Source: Piezodorus guildinii
Lineage: Eukaryota; Arthropoda; Insecta; Hemiptera; Pentatomidae
DNA length: 64,000 nt
Direction of reading: 5' to 3'
Assembly (NCBI GenBank): GCA_023052935.1
Contig: CM041293.1
Location: forward strand, 176,009,600-176,073,599
Shown here: positions 31,002-40,935 of the stretch, piece by piece
Layout: every line of letters begins with the position of its first letter
Position numbering within the stretch: position 1 is the stretch's first letter
The notes under the pieces: model-generated
Seen by the model: the letters and a program-made list of their open reading frames with translations, nothing else
Database searches by the model: none
Told to the model about the DNA's origin: nothing
Program-made: the position numbers and the translations under genes

Positions 31002-31808
31002 TTTTACTTTCACTTACCTATATATGAAATATATAGTAAGGGAAAGAATTGCGATCGTAAACATTTTCGAATCCCAGTTTTGAAACAAGGGAAATCTCCC
31101 AAAAAAGGTCTGTGTCTGTGTGTGGTAACTCCAGCGCGTAAACGAAAATTCTTATGAAACTTAAATTTGAAATTTAAGACAAATATACGCCCGAGACGTT
31201 ACAAAACCTTTTTTTATCAAAATCAGCTTACCAGAAGAGCCACTTTATAAGGTGCATTTGACACCTTTTTACGATTTACTCGAAAACGACTCTAATGATT
31301 TTGATTAAACTCGCTATCTCGATGTAAAATTTAATGGGCTTTAACATCATGTAGGTTTCATTCTGATTTAAATAGTCTGACAGGGCTTGGATGCCGATAT
31401 TTTAAAATTTCTTCCTGTATATTACCTTTAATTTTGTAGATTCTATAAAAATAACCATATTATCTTGTTAGTATTGATAAAAAACAGGTAAATATATAAA
31501 TTGAATGAATTCGATACCCAACTAAAATGAATTTTTTTTTTTTTTGAACATAAGAACAGTAATATACATGAATAATTTACCGTTGGAAAGCTTGAGATTT
31601 TAGAAAAAATATTATCTCATACACAACCTTCTAGAATTTAATAGAGAGTGACGAAAAGCCGCTAAAACTGAGTGATTATTTTAGATAAATAATAATAATT
31701 ATAATAGATTTTTTAATAAGACACATGTTTCTATAGAAATTCCATTTAATTAATTCTTTAATAGTTTCAATCATGTTTACCTCTAACAGTATTTGAAATT
31801 TTTTTATC
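31002..31808 (-). repeat. Family H repeat
   Basis: From TTTTTACTTTCACTTACC to CAGTATTTGAAATTTTT. The 5' terminal block is missing, and a second minus-strand copy follows directly. Confidence 0.85.
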
Positions 31809-32068
31809 TTTTTAGCATTAATAAATAATAGATTAAAATGCAAGTTGAGCGAATTTGATAAACAACTAAAGGAGAAAACTAAAAAAATATTTTAGTCATA
31901 AGATCAATATATTTTAGTCATCTTATAGACATAAGAAGAGTAACATACATGTGTAATATACTGTTTATAAGATTTTAGAAAAAAATATTATCTTATAAAC
32001 AAGCGTATAAAAGTTAATAAAAATCCGACAAAACTAACTTATTATTTTAGATAATAATATAATCGATT

Positions 32069-32680
32069 TTGATGATAATGGAAAATGATGATGCAGGTGC
32101 AGCAATTGGAACAAAAAAAGACAATGTGACAGTAAAGTGTCTGGCCTTTGCAGATGATCTAGCCCTGCTGGCGGAAACAGAGGAGGAAGCTATAAAACAG
32201 ATAAACACCCTAAAAGAAATAGCTGAGAAAACAGGTCTCCAAATTTCCTACGAAAAGACGGAGATGATGACAACAAATGCAAGGTATGACAAGAAAATTT
32301 CGACCACAAAATATGGACAAATAAACGTGACCAAAAAGTTCAAATACCTAGGGGAGATAATATGCAACAACGGGATAGATAAAGCAGGCCTGGATGAAAA
32401 ATTAGCCAAACTAGAAAGACTGTACTTTGCAACTAGAAGCATGTACAGTAAGAAAAGTTTATCCTCCAATGCAAAAATAAGGCACTACTGTACAGTAGTA
32501 AGACCAGCAATATTGTATGGTATGGAAACAGTTTGCCTTCCGTGTCTTGAGAAATTTCTCAACATTGAGATAAAAATTCTTAGGAGGCTTCATGGACCCA
32601 AAATAACACAAAAGGACTACAGGCTAAAATCCAATGATGAAATATATAGAAATTTGGAAAATCTTGAAGTATCTTTATAA
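32069..32680 (+). pseudogene. LINE X reverse transcriptase fragment
   Basis: A 203-codon frame whose first few codons are flank. CLAFADDLALLAETEEEA is the catalytic motif. Then LQISYEKTEMMTTNARYDKK, KYLGEIICNNGIDKAGLDEK and SLSSNAKIRHYCTVVRPAIL YGME follow, with ILRRLHGPK near the end. The frame is cut at SNDEIYRNLENLE by the LINE Y insertion. It continues after it (33037 onward) as IRTRFYGHIV and MGGFTKQIKEELDRLKIKK. The 5' half of the polymerase and any endonuclease are missing. Confidence 0.85.
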
Positions 32681-33031
32681 ACTTAATCGTTTGGCCTCTT
32701 TATTTTTATCTTAATTTTCACTATATTTTGTTTTAATATCTGTATTTCTTTGAAGTAATATGACCTTGTATATGTATATATATATATATGTGTTTGTGTT
32801 TGTGAATGTATGTATAAATATGTAGGTATATAAATGAATGTTGTGTGTGTATATATGTGTGTATGTCTGTGTGTGTGCATGCATGTATATACCATATGCT
32901 ATGTAATTTGATACCATGTTGTTAAAATTTATATAGCCAGAATTTAAATATTTTATTGTACATTTATATTATTCTTAGGGGACTAGATGTCCCAGAATAA
33001 AATTTCTTTTCATTTCATTTCATTTCATTTC
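32672..33031 (+). mobile_element. LINE Y insertion inside LINE X
   Basis: Flanked by AAGTA (32667-32671, 33032-33036). It contains TATG/TGTG-rich sequence, then the LINE Y end TTAGGGGACTAGATGTCCCA GAATAAAATTTC and an (ATTTC)n tail. The LINE X reading continues across it, which fixes the boundaries. Confidence 0.78.
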
Positions 33032-33129
33032 AAGTAGTCATCAGAACTAGGTTTTATGGCCATATAGTGTGAATGAACAATTAGAGGCTGAACAAACAGA
33101 TTTTTGAGAAAGTTCTAGGCTATAAAAAT

Positions 33130-33363
33130 ATGGGTGGTTTTACGAAGCAAATAAAAGAGGAGCTCGATAGGTTAAAAATCAAGAAAATAGACTGCTTAGA
33201 TAGAGAGCTTTTCGGGAAGAAAATAAAAGAAGTTGGGGTTGTTACAGGAAAAACAAAGAAACAGGGGAGAAAACGGACAAAGGAAGAGCGGGAGGAACAG
33301 TCCAGGAAGATGAAAGAATATTGGAGAAAAAGGAAGATGAAAGATGTGAAGAAGACAGAATGA
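33130..33363 (+). pseudogene. LINE X C-terminal basic tail
   Basis: A 77-codon frame, GGFTKQIKEELDRLKIKKID to KKQGRKRTKEEREEQSRKMK EYWRKRK. It is colinear with GGYIRQMREEKDKLKITDKH ...ERKRKHAEMMRRYWEERK at 47456-47668. It is a lysine/arginine/glutamate-rich, probably helical C-terminus. A stop in the joining region shows decay. Confidence 0.78.
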
Positions 33364-33575
33364 TATTCACGTGGTCCTTGATGGCCAATTCGTGAAAAAA
33401 AAAAAAAAAAAAAAAATCGATTTTTATTAAAACAATTGTATATACAGAAATTCAACTTAATTAATTGTTTAATAGTTTCCCTTATTTTTATTTCAAACTG
33501 TATTTGAAAATTCTCTAATCGATTTTAAAAACGGATGTAAGTGAAAGTCGAGTCTTGCCGGCGCAAAATTGTTGA

Positions 33576-33834
33576 TAATGATTAAATGTCTATAAATAAC
33601 TTAATACCCTTCATCATTTATACCCTTTAAAATTCATTTTTTATTCACTAATTAGCAGATTCCCCTCTTCCCTCCCCCCTCCCCTCCCCGAACCCAGTCT
33701 TATTGCAGATCTAGGAGTTAAGAAGAATCTCTTGAGAAACTTTTAGCTTCACAACCATGGTCATTTCTAAGACATTGCGATGACCAGAATAGTGTTTAAA
33801 AATAGTACTTTCATTTATAAATATGTTTTCATTT
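33576..33834. other. Unassigned sequence with C/T-rich tract
   Basis: A pyrimidine tract at 33661-33690 (CCCTCTTCCCTCCCCCCTCC); otherwise nothing seen. Confidence 0.4.
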
Positions 33835-34367
33835 TAAACATATTTATTGGTATTTACAACTGTATACAAAATACATAAAGTAAATGTGATGGACATGAGG
33901 TAAACTGACATGCGATACATGTAGAGACACCACCCATTGGCATCACTCTAAAATATTCCAAACTAGAAGGTCTCGGGGCAATCTTCTTTTCAGACGCCTC
34001 GGAGGGTTATCAGGAATTGAAGAGGAAGACAGAATGGAAACCAGTGTATTACAGTGGGAATGGAGTTCTTCATGGAATGAATGATACCTGGTTCAGGCTA
34101 AATCAGTATAATAGGGAACATTAACGTATTTATGGATAAGTTTATTGGTGACAAAGTAAGGAGCGTTGAGGATTTTACGAAGGATTTTGGATTGTAAGGA
34201 TTGGATACGAGAGGAATTCGATGGTTTAGTAGATTCCCATAGCTCTACTCCGTAAGTCCAGATTGGTCTTATAATAGTCATGTAGATGAGCCTTTTGTAG
34301 TTAAGAGGAAGCTTTGAGCGTTTATTCAGTAAGTGTTGAAGTAGCCGAAAACGGTGCATTTATAAAT
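33835..34367 (-). mobile_element. jockey-like LINE J1 fragment
   Basis: On the minus strand: FRLLQHLLNKRSKLPLNYKR LIYMTIIRPIWTYGVELW, then KPSNSSRIQSLQSKILRKIL NAPYFVTNKLIHK, then a C-terminal part in another frame (PPRRLKRRLPRDLLV-like). Then the 3' untranslated end with ATGCCAATGGGTGGTGTCTC and a TTTACTTTATGTATTTTGTA tail. Confidence 0.83.
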
Positions 34368-34428
34368 ATAGATTAATAATTGAAAGAAGAGCTTTTTTTA
34401 ATATTAGAAGTAATATTCTTCTCGTTTA

Positions 34429-34879
34429 ATATTAATATTCTTTACGTATAAAGCTTATAAAGTGGTATAAACCTTACTTTGAAGGATGAACAACGGCTTA
34501 AGGTTTTCGAAAATAAGGTACTGCGTAAAATATTTAGTCCGAAGAGAGATGAGGCCACTGGGGAGTTTAGAAGGTTGCACAACGCGGAATTGCGGAGTTT
34601 GTACCCTGTGAATATAATTGTGTTGATTGCATCGTGGAGACTCAAATGGGCGCGTAAAGTTGTTGGGCTCGGTGAGAAACGGATTCCGAGAAAGTTGGTA
34701 TTCGCTGAACCGACTGGTAGGCGTCCGAAAGGTAGGCCGAAGCGTCGATGGGAGGATTGTATTAAGGCTGATCTCGGGGGCTTGGGCTTGAACGGTGAAC
34801 GTTGGACGAGTCTGTGCAGGCGAAGTTTGGTGGTATCGGCATCGAACCTTCGGGTTAGGTAAGCCTTTTATTATTATTA
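34429..34879 (+). mobile_element. RTE-like LINE, 3' fragment with duplication
   Basis: Flanked by TTCTCGTTTA (34419-34428, 34880-34889). It reads LKDEQRLKVFENKVLRKIFS PKRDEATGEFRRLHNAELRS to SASNLRVR (34479-34862, 127 codons uninterrupted), then GTAAGCC and a (TTA)n tail. The first 45 bp after the duplication are not RTE coding sequence. Confidence 0.87.
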
Positions 34880-34889
34880 TTCTCGTTTA

Positions 34890-35015
34890 GAATATTTCAT
34901 GAGTGCTGACGAGAGGTAATATCTCTACAAATGTATCATGCCTTATTTTAAAACTTTCCTAAAGTTTAATTGATGTATTAAATAACACAGATGTAAAGTA
35001 CAATAAATATAATTG
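34890..35015 (+). mobile_element. jockey-like 3' untranslated end
   Basis: TTTAGAATATTTCATGAGTG CTGACGAGAGGTAATATCTC resembles the J1 3' region (20161-20240). It ends GTAAAGTACAATAAATATAA. It lies directly beside the RTE insertion, which entered it. Confidence 0.6.
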
Positions 35016-35391
35016 AAATTTCTTTAAGTACGCTGGTTCTAGGTCTTTTTATGGCTGTGTTTACACTAATAATGTTTATTAATGATATTCTTTTAAATGA
35101 ACTGAAAGAAAGCTACTCCAGCCTACCCTTAAACAAAAGACATTGCTAAATTACATCAAAAGAAAATTCCTCTCAAAATTTCGAAAGGTTTTCATCAGAT
35201 TCTTCGGTTTATTTTTTACCCGTAATAGAAGAACGGAGAGGGATGAGAGCGGACTTCGAATAAAAGAAGAAAAAAAAAGTATGAATGGCCCATAAGGGCG
35301 ATATTGAATTGTGAATGAAACAAAAAATATTTCCTCAATTTCGAAAAAGGTATGATTTATTTTTAACTATCAAATTTATTATTTTTAATAA
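35016..35391. other. Unassigned AT-rich sequence
   Basis: No frame or repeat match. It precedes the short Helitron. Confidence 0.4.
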
Positions 35392-35474
35392 CTAGCTGAC
35401 CCAACAGATGATGTCCTGTCTTAACAATAACCAACTGAAAAAGGGATTCATTCATTCATGTATATTACATATAA

Positions 35475-35540
<66 letters not shown>

Positions 35541-35739
35541 GATACCTTAGAGAAATTATTATTACCTTAGAAAATTAAAGAAAACCTAAGGACCCTATTA
35601 TCGATTTTATTTCTTTTATAAGAAATATTCTCCTGACTATTATAAACACAAATGAAAAAAAAAATAGTGAAATCGGTCAAGCCGTTCACACGTGATGCCA
35701 TGACCAAGGGAAAAAGGGGTATATATACATATATAGTGA
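35392..35739 (-). mobile_element. Short non-autonomous Helitron
   Basis: On the minus strand it starts TCACTATATATGTATATATA, has CGGCTTGACCGATTTCACTA near the start and an (AT)n array (35469-35541), and ends ATCTGTTGGGTCAGCTAG. Flanks are A (35391, giving T after CTAG) and T (35740). CGGTCAAGCCGTTCACACGT is the kind of subterminal sequence common in arthropod Helitron-derived repeats. Confidence 0.72.
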
Positions 35740-35808
35740 TAAACCATTGTAATCGATCAACAAAATAAACTACCTATATCTCTCAAACGAGAGGTCTAAC
35801 GTTTCAAG

Positions 35809-36057
35809 ATGGGGGAGCGGCGTGGTCTAGTGGACGGAGCACTGGTCTACGGTTCTCCGGGTCCTGGGTTCGAATCCCGGCTATGGCAGAATACTATTTA
35901 TTCTGTTAATTCAACCCGGGGGAGCGACCCTAGGGTATGGAGACCTTCCAGGGCAGACCCAGTCTCTTTAAAATGGGTACCAAAATTGGGGAAAAAACCT
36001 GGCGGCTAAGCGTAATCACGGCCTAATCACCTCATTGCACGGCCGTTAGCCTAGATT
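35809..36057 (+). mobile_element. SINE A copy, 3'-truncated
   Basis: tRNA-like head GGAGCGGCGTGGTCTAGTGG with A box, and B box GGTTCGAATCC at 35867-35877. The body has CGACCCTAGGGTATGGAGAC and ACCTGGCGGCTAAGCG, ending CACCTCATTGCACGGCCGTT AGCCTAG. The last 70 bp present in the 41857 and 56617 copies (TATGTACTGAGCCCAAGACC) are missing. Confidence 0.88.
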
Positions 36058-37172
36058 TTGAATTTCGGCAGGACAACCAACAGAAGAATATCAAAACGTA
36101 TCATGTATCTAACCTATTCCATTTTATAATTATTATTCAACAAAAAAGTCGTTAAAACGGTGTCCTAGATGTCACGAAACGAATTTAAAAATGTACCTAC
36201 ACGCCCTTCCGATAACTTAAAAAGAACTTGATACGATGGAAAATTATATTATTCACGAAAAAAAATCGAATAAAAAAAGCTGACGGCGACAAACATTTAT
36301 CAGACATCGATCCGAATGCTGCGGTTCAGTTGGAATTTCATTTGATTTATTTACCGAGGGAGGAGGTCTCTTGTCAATTTGCATACATCACAAAAACCGG
36401 GAAATTGAATTTTTTATATTCTATAGCAGGCCTGTTCTTCCCCTGTGTGCCCACCGTTCGAATTGAACGTCGTTCGTGAATAAAAGAGGTGTTGACTTGT
36501 GGAATGAATGATTTTAAGAACGTTTGGATTTGTATCAGTCAAGCTACTAAATATTTTTACTTTCACTTGAAAATTTTATAATTGGATTTTTCTCAGGAAA
36601 ATACACATTTTAGGGTTCTCCTAAGACCAAGTTTTATCCTCAAGAAGAGTGAGTCGGGTTCCATCTACAAGGAGAGGAGGCGGCCGTCAGGGTTCTAAGA
36701 GCAGCTGGAGGATGAAGCAGAGAATGGACGTCTTAAGATGATTCCACCTTCGCCAGCCGGCAGTGTTTTAAAGGTATCTCGCTATTTGTAATATTGTATG
36801 ACAAAGGTAGTAGTGAAAATGTCCCTCAGTATTCTCAATCAGAGTTCTAGGCAATGTGTTAATATAATGGATATGTGTAAATTAATAATTATAGTAATGT
36901 ATTAATTGAATCTTGTTTACTTTAATCTTACCCTGCATGCCACCTATTGCATTGGTAAACACGATACCTTTGGAAAGGAGATCCAAAGGTATCATTAAAT
37001 ATAGTTTATATATTGACTAAATATAGTAAGTAAGCTAGTTTTTGAAACTACCGCTGCCTTAGAAAAGCAGCCGGTCAAAAACATAGCATTATATAATTTA
37101 ATCTAAATCATATATTACTAACGAAACTAAACGCACTACTTATTTAAATTTAAATTAACTTTTTTTTTTTAA
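36058..37172. other. Mostly unassigned sequence; small family H scrap
   Basis: 36228-36479 has an 83-codon frame without recognisable motifs. 36554-36628 is a family H 3'-end scrap (TTTTTACTTTCACTTG, ATACACATTTTAGGGTTCTC). The remainder, including 36640-36830, shows no family. A pseudogene or host exon cannot be excluded, but nothing supports one. Confidence 0.4.
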
Positions 37173-37186
37173 TATTTCTTGAAATA

Positions 37187-37435
37187 GTGGATGTAATTAG
37201 TTGACCGTTGAGAATTACTGGAAGGAAATAGTCCGGGTGGCGGTCATTAAATGAAACAACTAAATAGTTTCAACTATTTATTGTTTGCCAACGTTTCGAC
37301 CCCCTTGGTAGGTCATCATCAGGGCGCATGGTGGGAGAATGGAAACTCAGTTTATACCCACAAACGGGGTCGAAACGTTGGCAAACAATTTAGTTGTTTC
37401 ATTTAATGACCGCCACCCGGACTATTTCCTTCCAG
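37187..37435. mobile_element. Miniature Penelope-like (P2) inverted-repeat insertion
   Basis: Flanked by TATTTCTTGAAATA (37173-37186) and TATTTCTTAAAATA (37436-37449), a 14-bp duplication with one change. The two halves are inverted copies: GGAAATAGTCCGGGTGGCGG (37229) and CCGCCACCCGGACTATTTCC (37411), with GTTTGCCAACGTTTCGACCC inside. Only the terminal repeat survives; no coding. Confidence 0.8.
37287..37325 (-). ncRNA. Hammerhead ribozyme-like motif
   Basis: On the minus strand: GCC CTGATGA, stem II TGACC/GGGTC type (TGACCTACCAAGGGGGTC), GAAA, then CGTTGGC. GCC and GGC can pair as stem I; A-C-G-T forms the minimal stem III, and the predicted cut is after GTT. Confidence 0.65.
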
Positions 37436-37700
37436 TATTTCTTAAAATAATTTTAACAGCATGACGACACCGCGATGAACAAAGAAAAACAAAATTGATC
37501 TACATGGTCAATCCTCAATTTATAAGAGATGTGATTTCTTGATATACCGTTGGAAAGCTAAAGATTTAAGAAAAAATGTTATCATTGTGGATATAATTTG
37601 TTGACCGTTGAGAATTACTGAAGGAATTAGTCCGGGTGGCGGTCATTAAATGAAACAACTGAATAGTTTCAACTATTTTATTGTTTGCCAACGTTTCTGT

Positions 37701-37830
37701 TTCCAACCATAAAAAAAGGCTCATCGCTGAATCCGTCCACATCCATCTCCAATCTAATCCTGTCAATCATAAAACTAATAAACAATGCATCTCCTCCACC
37801 TACAGCCATATATTAAACTCTCTTAAGTAA
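37701..37830 (+). pseudogene. Penelope-like protein C-terminal scrap
   Basis: About 40 codons (NHKKRLIAESVHIHLQSN, then STYSHILNSLK-stop). A K-R-x-x-x-E-S/A--I pattern near the C-terminus is seen where Penelope GIY-YIG domains end. The identification is tentative, because the GIY and YIG motifs themselves are missing. Confidence 0.4.
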
Positions 37831-38702
37831 TACAGCTTCCCATGTCCATCCCACTGTATACATTTTGTTTATTTATTGGTTTATTTTTTACTTATTTATG
37901 TATACATTTATTTTATATATGTATCTATTTCATTTGTTTCTGCACTTAATAAATTCTTAATGGTTTTACAATTCAATTTATTCCTATTTGTAATTATTTT
38001 ACTATTTTGTATCAACTATATGATCTGTCAATGATTGTTACTTATTATTATTTTTTCTCATAATATTTTCACTTGGTTAATTTTACTGTCTTAACAGTAC
38101 AATTGTACAATAATTATAAAAACGTTGGTTGGGAGGTAGTCAGTTTTACTACATATAGCTTATACATTATTATTCTTACTATTGTATTATATTGTTTTTA
38201 CTTCAACAATCTTGTTAAAACATCTTCTAATACCGTTATGATGTTATTACTATTGTAGGTTTAAGCTGAATACTTCCTTTTATGTTAATATTACAATTTT
38301 ACTCATGGTTGTCAGATCCCGTCTAGAAATGTGGTACGTTTTTTCCATTTTACCCAACCTTTTGTACGTACTTTCCTATCTACCTGCCTATATTCCTCAT
38401 TACCAAATTGTACCTAGTTTCCACTCGCCTACCAGACGGTACGTATCTCCACTGCACTCCATTTTTTTAATGTTTTTTATTTCATGTAATTTTTTCTTAT
38501 ATATTGGTACATTATCTTTAGTCATTATCTGATCTATATAGCTCTCATTAGTATACCTTTATCATTGTAATTTAATTAATTGATTTCTTAACACATCTAG
38601 TTCCTTTTATGTTATAATATTGACATTCTCTAGCGCAATAGTTATTTTTTAAAAATAGTATTTTTAATCTTATTTTAAATGTATCCTTTTTGTATCTTTT
38701 TA

Positions 38703-38741
38703 GCCCTGATGATGACCCACAAAGGGGGTCGAAACGTTGGC
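38703..38741 (+). ncRNA. Hammerhead ribozyme-like motif
   Basis: GCC CTGATGA (38706-38712), stem II TGACCC/GGGGTC with a short loop, GAAA (38731-38734), CGTTGGC. It has the same layout as the motif at 37287, in the right terminal repeat of the P2 element. Confidence 0.68.
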
Positions 38742-38871
38742 AAACAATAAAATAGTTGAAACTATTCAGTTTAATGACCGCCACCCGGACTAATTCCTTC
38801 GGAAAAAATGTTATCTTCTACACAAAGCTGTAAAAGGTAATAGAAAATTAGAAAAAACGGTAAAACTGTTG

Positions 38872-39153
38872 TTTATTTATTGAACATCACTTTATGCTAC
38901 TATGGCTAATCGGACGGCGCTACGGTGGGAGTCCTAAATTTTGCCAATCCAGGTTTTATTAGGATAGGGATCTTTAACGAGTACCTGACATCGCACAGGC
39001 TCGGACCACTTTTTAACGTCCCCTCCGAAGGACGGCATAACTTAGGATTTTTACTCCCACTAAAAAATTTTAGGACCACCTGCGGGTTTGAACCCGTGAT
39101 CTTTGGCATAGGAGGCTGTTATACTAGCCACCCAGCTACAAGTGATCCCAAGG
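38872..39153 (-). mobile_element. SINE B, full length, with target duplication
   Basis: Flanked by TAAAACTGTTG (38861-38871) and TAAAACTGATTG (39154-39165). On the minus strand: head GGGATCACTTGTAGCTGGGT, B box GGTTCAAACCC, complete body, and tail ATAAATAAACAA. Confidence 0.88.
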
Positions 39154-39215
39154 ATAAAACTGATTGATAATTTTAAATAATAATTTCTATTGTTAGATTT
39201 TAACTACAAAAGTAC

Positions 39216-39639
39216 GTGGAAGTTATTATGCGAACCTGCTTTTTCTTTATTCTAAGATCGTATAAATTTTGACGGTGTTTTACATGAATTCAGAATTAAA
39301 ACAGATTGAAAGAAAGAATGATTTTAAAAATAGAACTAGATAGACATCTAATAACAGATTGAGAGGGGCATGACCATGTTATTTTTACTTTGCGTTTACA
39401 CAAAGCCTAAAGAAGAAGTCGATCCCGGCTGACTAATCGATGTATCGAATCTGGTGACAGCTAATCGATAGCTACCTCCCCCTCTTTCCAGCGGGCACGA
39501 TTTATCTCATTCAGATTTGCCATTGACATTCAGTGAATTGTTTTTTCCAATCGATACTTCTACTTTACGAAATTGATATTTTAACATATTTGCACATATG
39601 TTTAACATATAAATCATCAAAATTAAAAATCAGAAAAAT
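39216..39639. other. Unassigned sequence
   Basis: No frame or repeat match. 39410-39500 is less AT-rich. It ends at a family H copy lacking its 3' hairpin. Confidence 0.4.
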
Positions 39640-40436
39640 GCTCGGGTCCCCTGAGTCCAAATGACCAAGTCCCGCAAAACGGTCTGTGTGTGTGTGTGCC
39701 GGTGTGTGGTAACTCCAGCGCGTAAACGAAAAGACCTATGAAACTGAAATTTCATATTTAGGCCAACTATACGCCCGACATGTTACAAAATCTTTTTCAT
39801 CAAAATGAGCTTACCAGAAGAGCTACTTAACAATGCATTTTGAACCTTTTTTCGATTTTCTCTAAAATGGTTCCGACGATTTTGATTAAACTCGCTATGT
39901 TGATGTAAAATTTAGGTTTTAACACCATGTAGCTTTCATTCTGATTGGAATAGTCTGACAGGGCTTAAATGCCGATATTTCAAAAATTTCCTTCTCTAAA
40001 GTACCTTTAATTTTGTAGATTCGTCTAATCAGCATTTCTAAAAAAACAGCTAAATATGCAGGTTGAGCGAATTTGAAAAACAACTAAAGGAGAAAACTGA
40101 AAAACTATTTTTTTAGTGCAATTTTTGTTCTTGAAAATAAGAACAGTAATATACATGTATGATATACTGTTAGAAAGCTAAAGATTTTAGAAAAAATATT
40201 ATCTAATACACAAGCTTATAAAAATTAATAGAGAGTGATGAAAAGCCGATAAAATTAACTGATTATTTCGGATAATATTATAATAGATTTTTTAATAAAA
40301 CATATGTTTCTATTGAAATTCAAAATAATTAAATATTAAACAATTTATTTTTGTCTCATAAAATGTATTAAAAAATTCTTTAATTGATTTTAACTAGGGA
40401 GGTAAGTAAAAGTCGTGTGTTGCGCGCAAGAGATTT
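39640..40436 (-). repeat. Family H repeat, 3' end missing
   Basis: Starts CTCGGGTCCCCTGAGTCCAA, carries (GT)n at 39683-39698, and ends GTGTTGCGCGCAAGAGATTT. Confidence 0.87.
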
Positions 40437-40935
40437 TTTTAATAATGATAATTTACTACCAATCAAACTCTAAACATCCTCATATTTTACAATCACCTAC
40501 TTTCAGCACGGGACTTTGACGACGGCATACGGTCGATCAGTCTTTGATCTCTGTTTGTCACAGAACTGCAGTAGCTCTATCGCAATGCAGAGATATTTAG
40601 TTGTGTATCATTTATTTGACTGAAAGGACTAGGAGATGCTAACAGGTGGTTAAGCCGCTAAGACTCCTCAGTGACCTGATTTCCCCGTGACAGCTGTGAG
40701 ATACTGTCAGGTGACTGTCCGGCCTGACACGCTCAGGTACACCGTACCTACCTACTGGCCGGCCCTTCCTACCTACTGTCTATAGATCTTGAAGGTGCAA
40801 AAAACGATGATAATGACTGGTGAGTCCCTATTGTGATAGTACTCTACTTTTAAACCGGCTTACAATGAATATATGAGCCGTTTGTTTATTCTTGATTTTG
40901 TACTTCTTAGTATAAGGCCGATGATAATTTTAAAC
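40437..40935. other. Unassigned sequence, GC-richer centre
   Basis: 40500-40830 is less AT-rich, with GCCTGACACGCTCAGG-type short inverted repeats, but no frame or family could be named. Confidence 0.4.

Larger units (their letters stand above)
32071..33414 (+). mobile_element. LINE X, 5'-truncated, with nested LINE Y
   Basis: Bounded by a 10-bp duplication AATCGATTTT (32061-32070, 33415-33424), with an A22 tail at 33394-33416. The coding part resumes after the nested insertion in the order seen in the uninterrupted copy at 46955-47735. The polymerase has FADD in place of YADD. Confidence 0.88.
31809..33572 (-). repeat. Family H repeat split by LINE X
   Basis: Pieces 31809-32070 and 33415-33572. 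Both contain AATCGATTTT, duplicated by the LINE insertion. It ends GAGTCTTGCCGGCGCAAAAT, a diverged 5' block. Confidence 0.83.
37584..38802 (+). mobile_element. Penelope-like element P2, internally decayed
   Basis: Flanked by a perfect 13-bp duplication AAAAAATGTTATC (37571-37583, 38803-38815). The termini are inverted relatives: GGAATTAGTCCGGGTGGCGG at 37623 and its inverse at 38780, with GTTTGCCAACGTTTC inside each. The right end carries a hammerhead core. After the left end, 37701-37815 reads VSNHKKRLIAESVHIHLQSN, PVNHKTNKQCI. This resembles the C-terminal end of the GIY-YIG endonuclease region of Penelope proteins; the rest is AT-rich non-coding sequence. Confidence 0.72.
37540..39215 (-). 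repeat. Family H repeat split by Penelope-like element and SINE B
   Basis: Pieces 37540-37583 (GATATACCGTTGGAAAGCTA), 38803-38871 and 39154-39215 belong to one copy. The shared AAAAAATGTTATC at both edges of the insertion and TAAAACTG at the SINE edges establish the order. Confidence 0.8.

Noticed and set aside
35809..35880. Possible functional tRNA genes at SINE A heads (also 41857, 56617)
   Set aside because: A and B boxes are present, but the sequence continues into the same 300-bp body and tail each time, two copies with matching 3' ends and one with a perfect target duplication, as for SINEs; no cloverleaf with a proper acceptor end was found.
36228..36479. Possible host exon (83 codons)
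   Set aside because: No recognisable domain, no conserved splice context that could be established, and the frame has no copy or support elsewhere.
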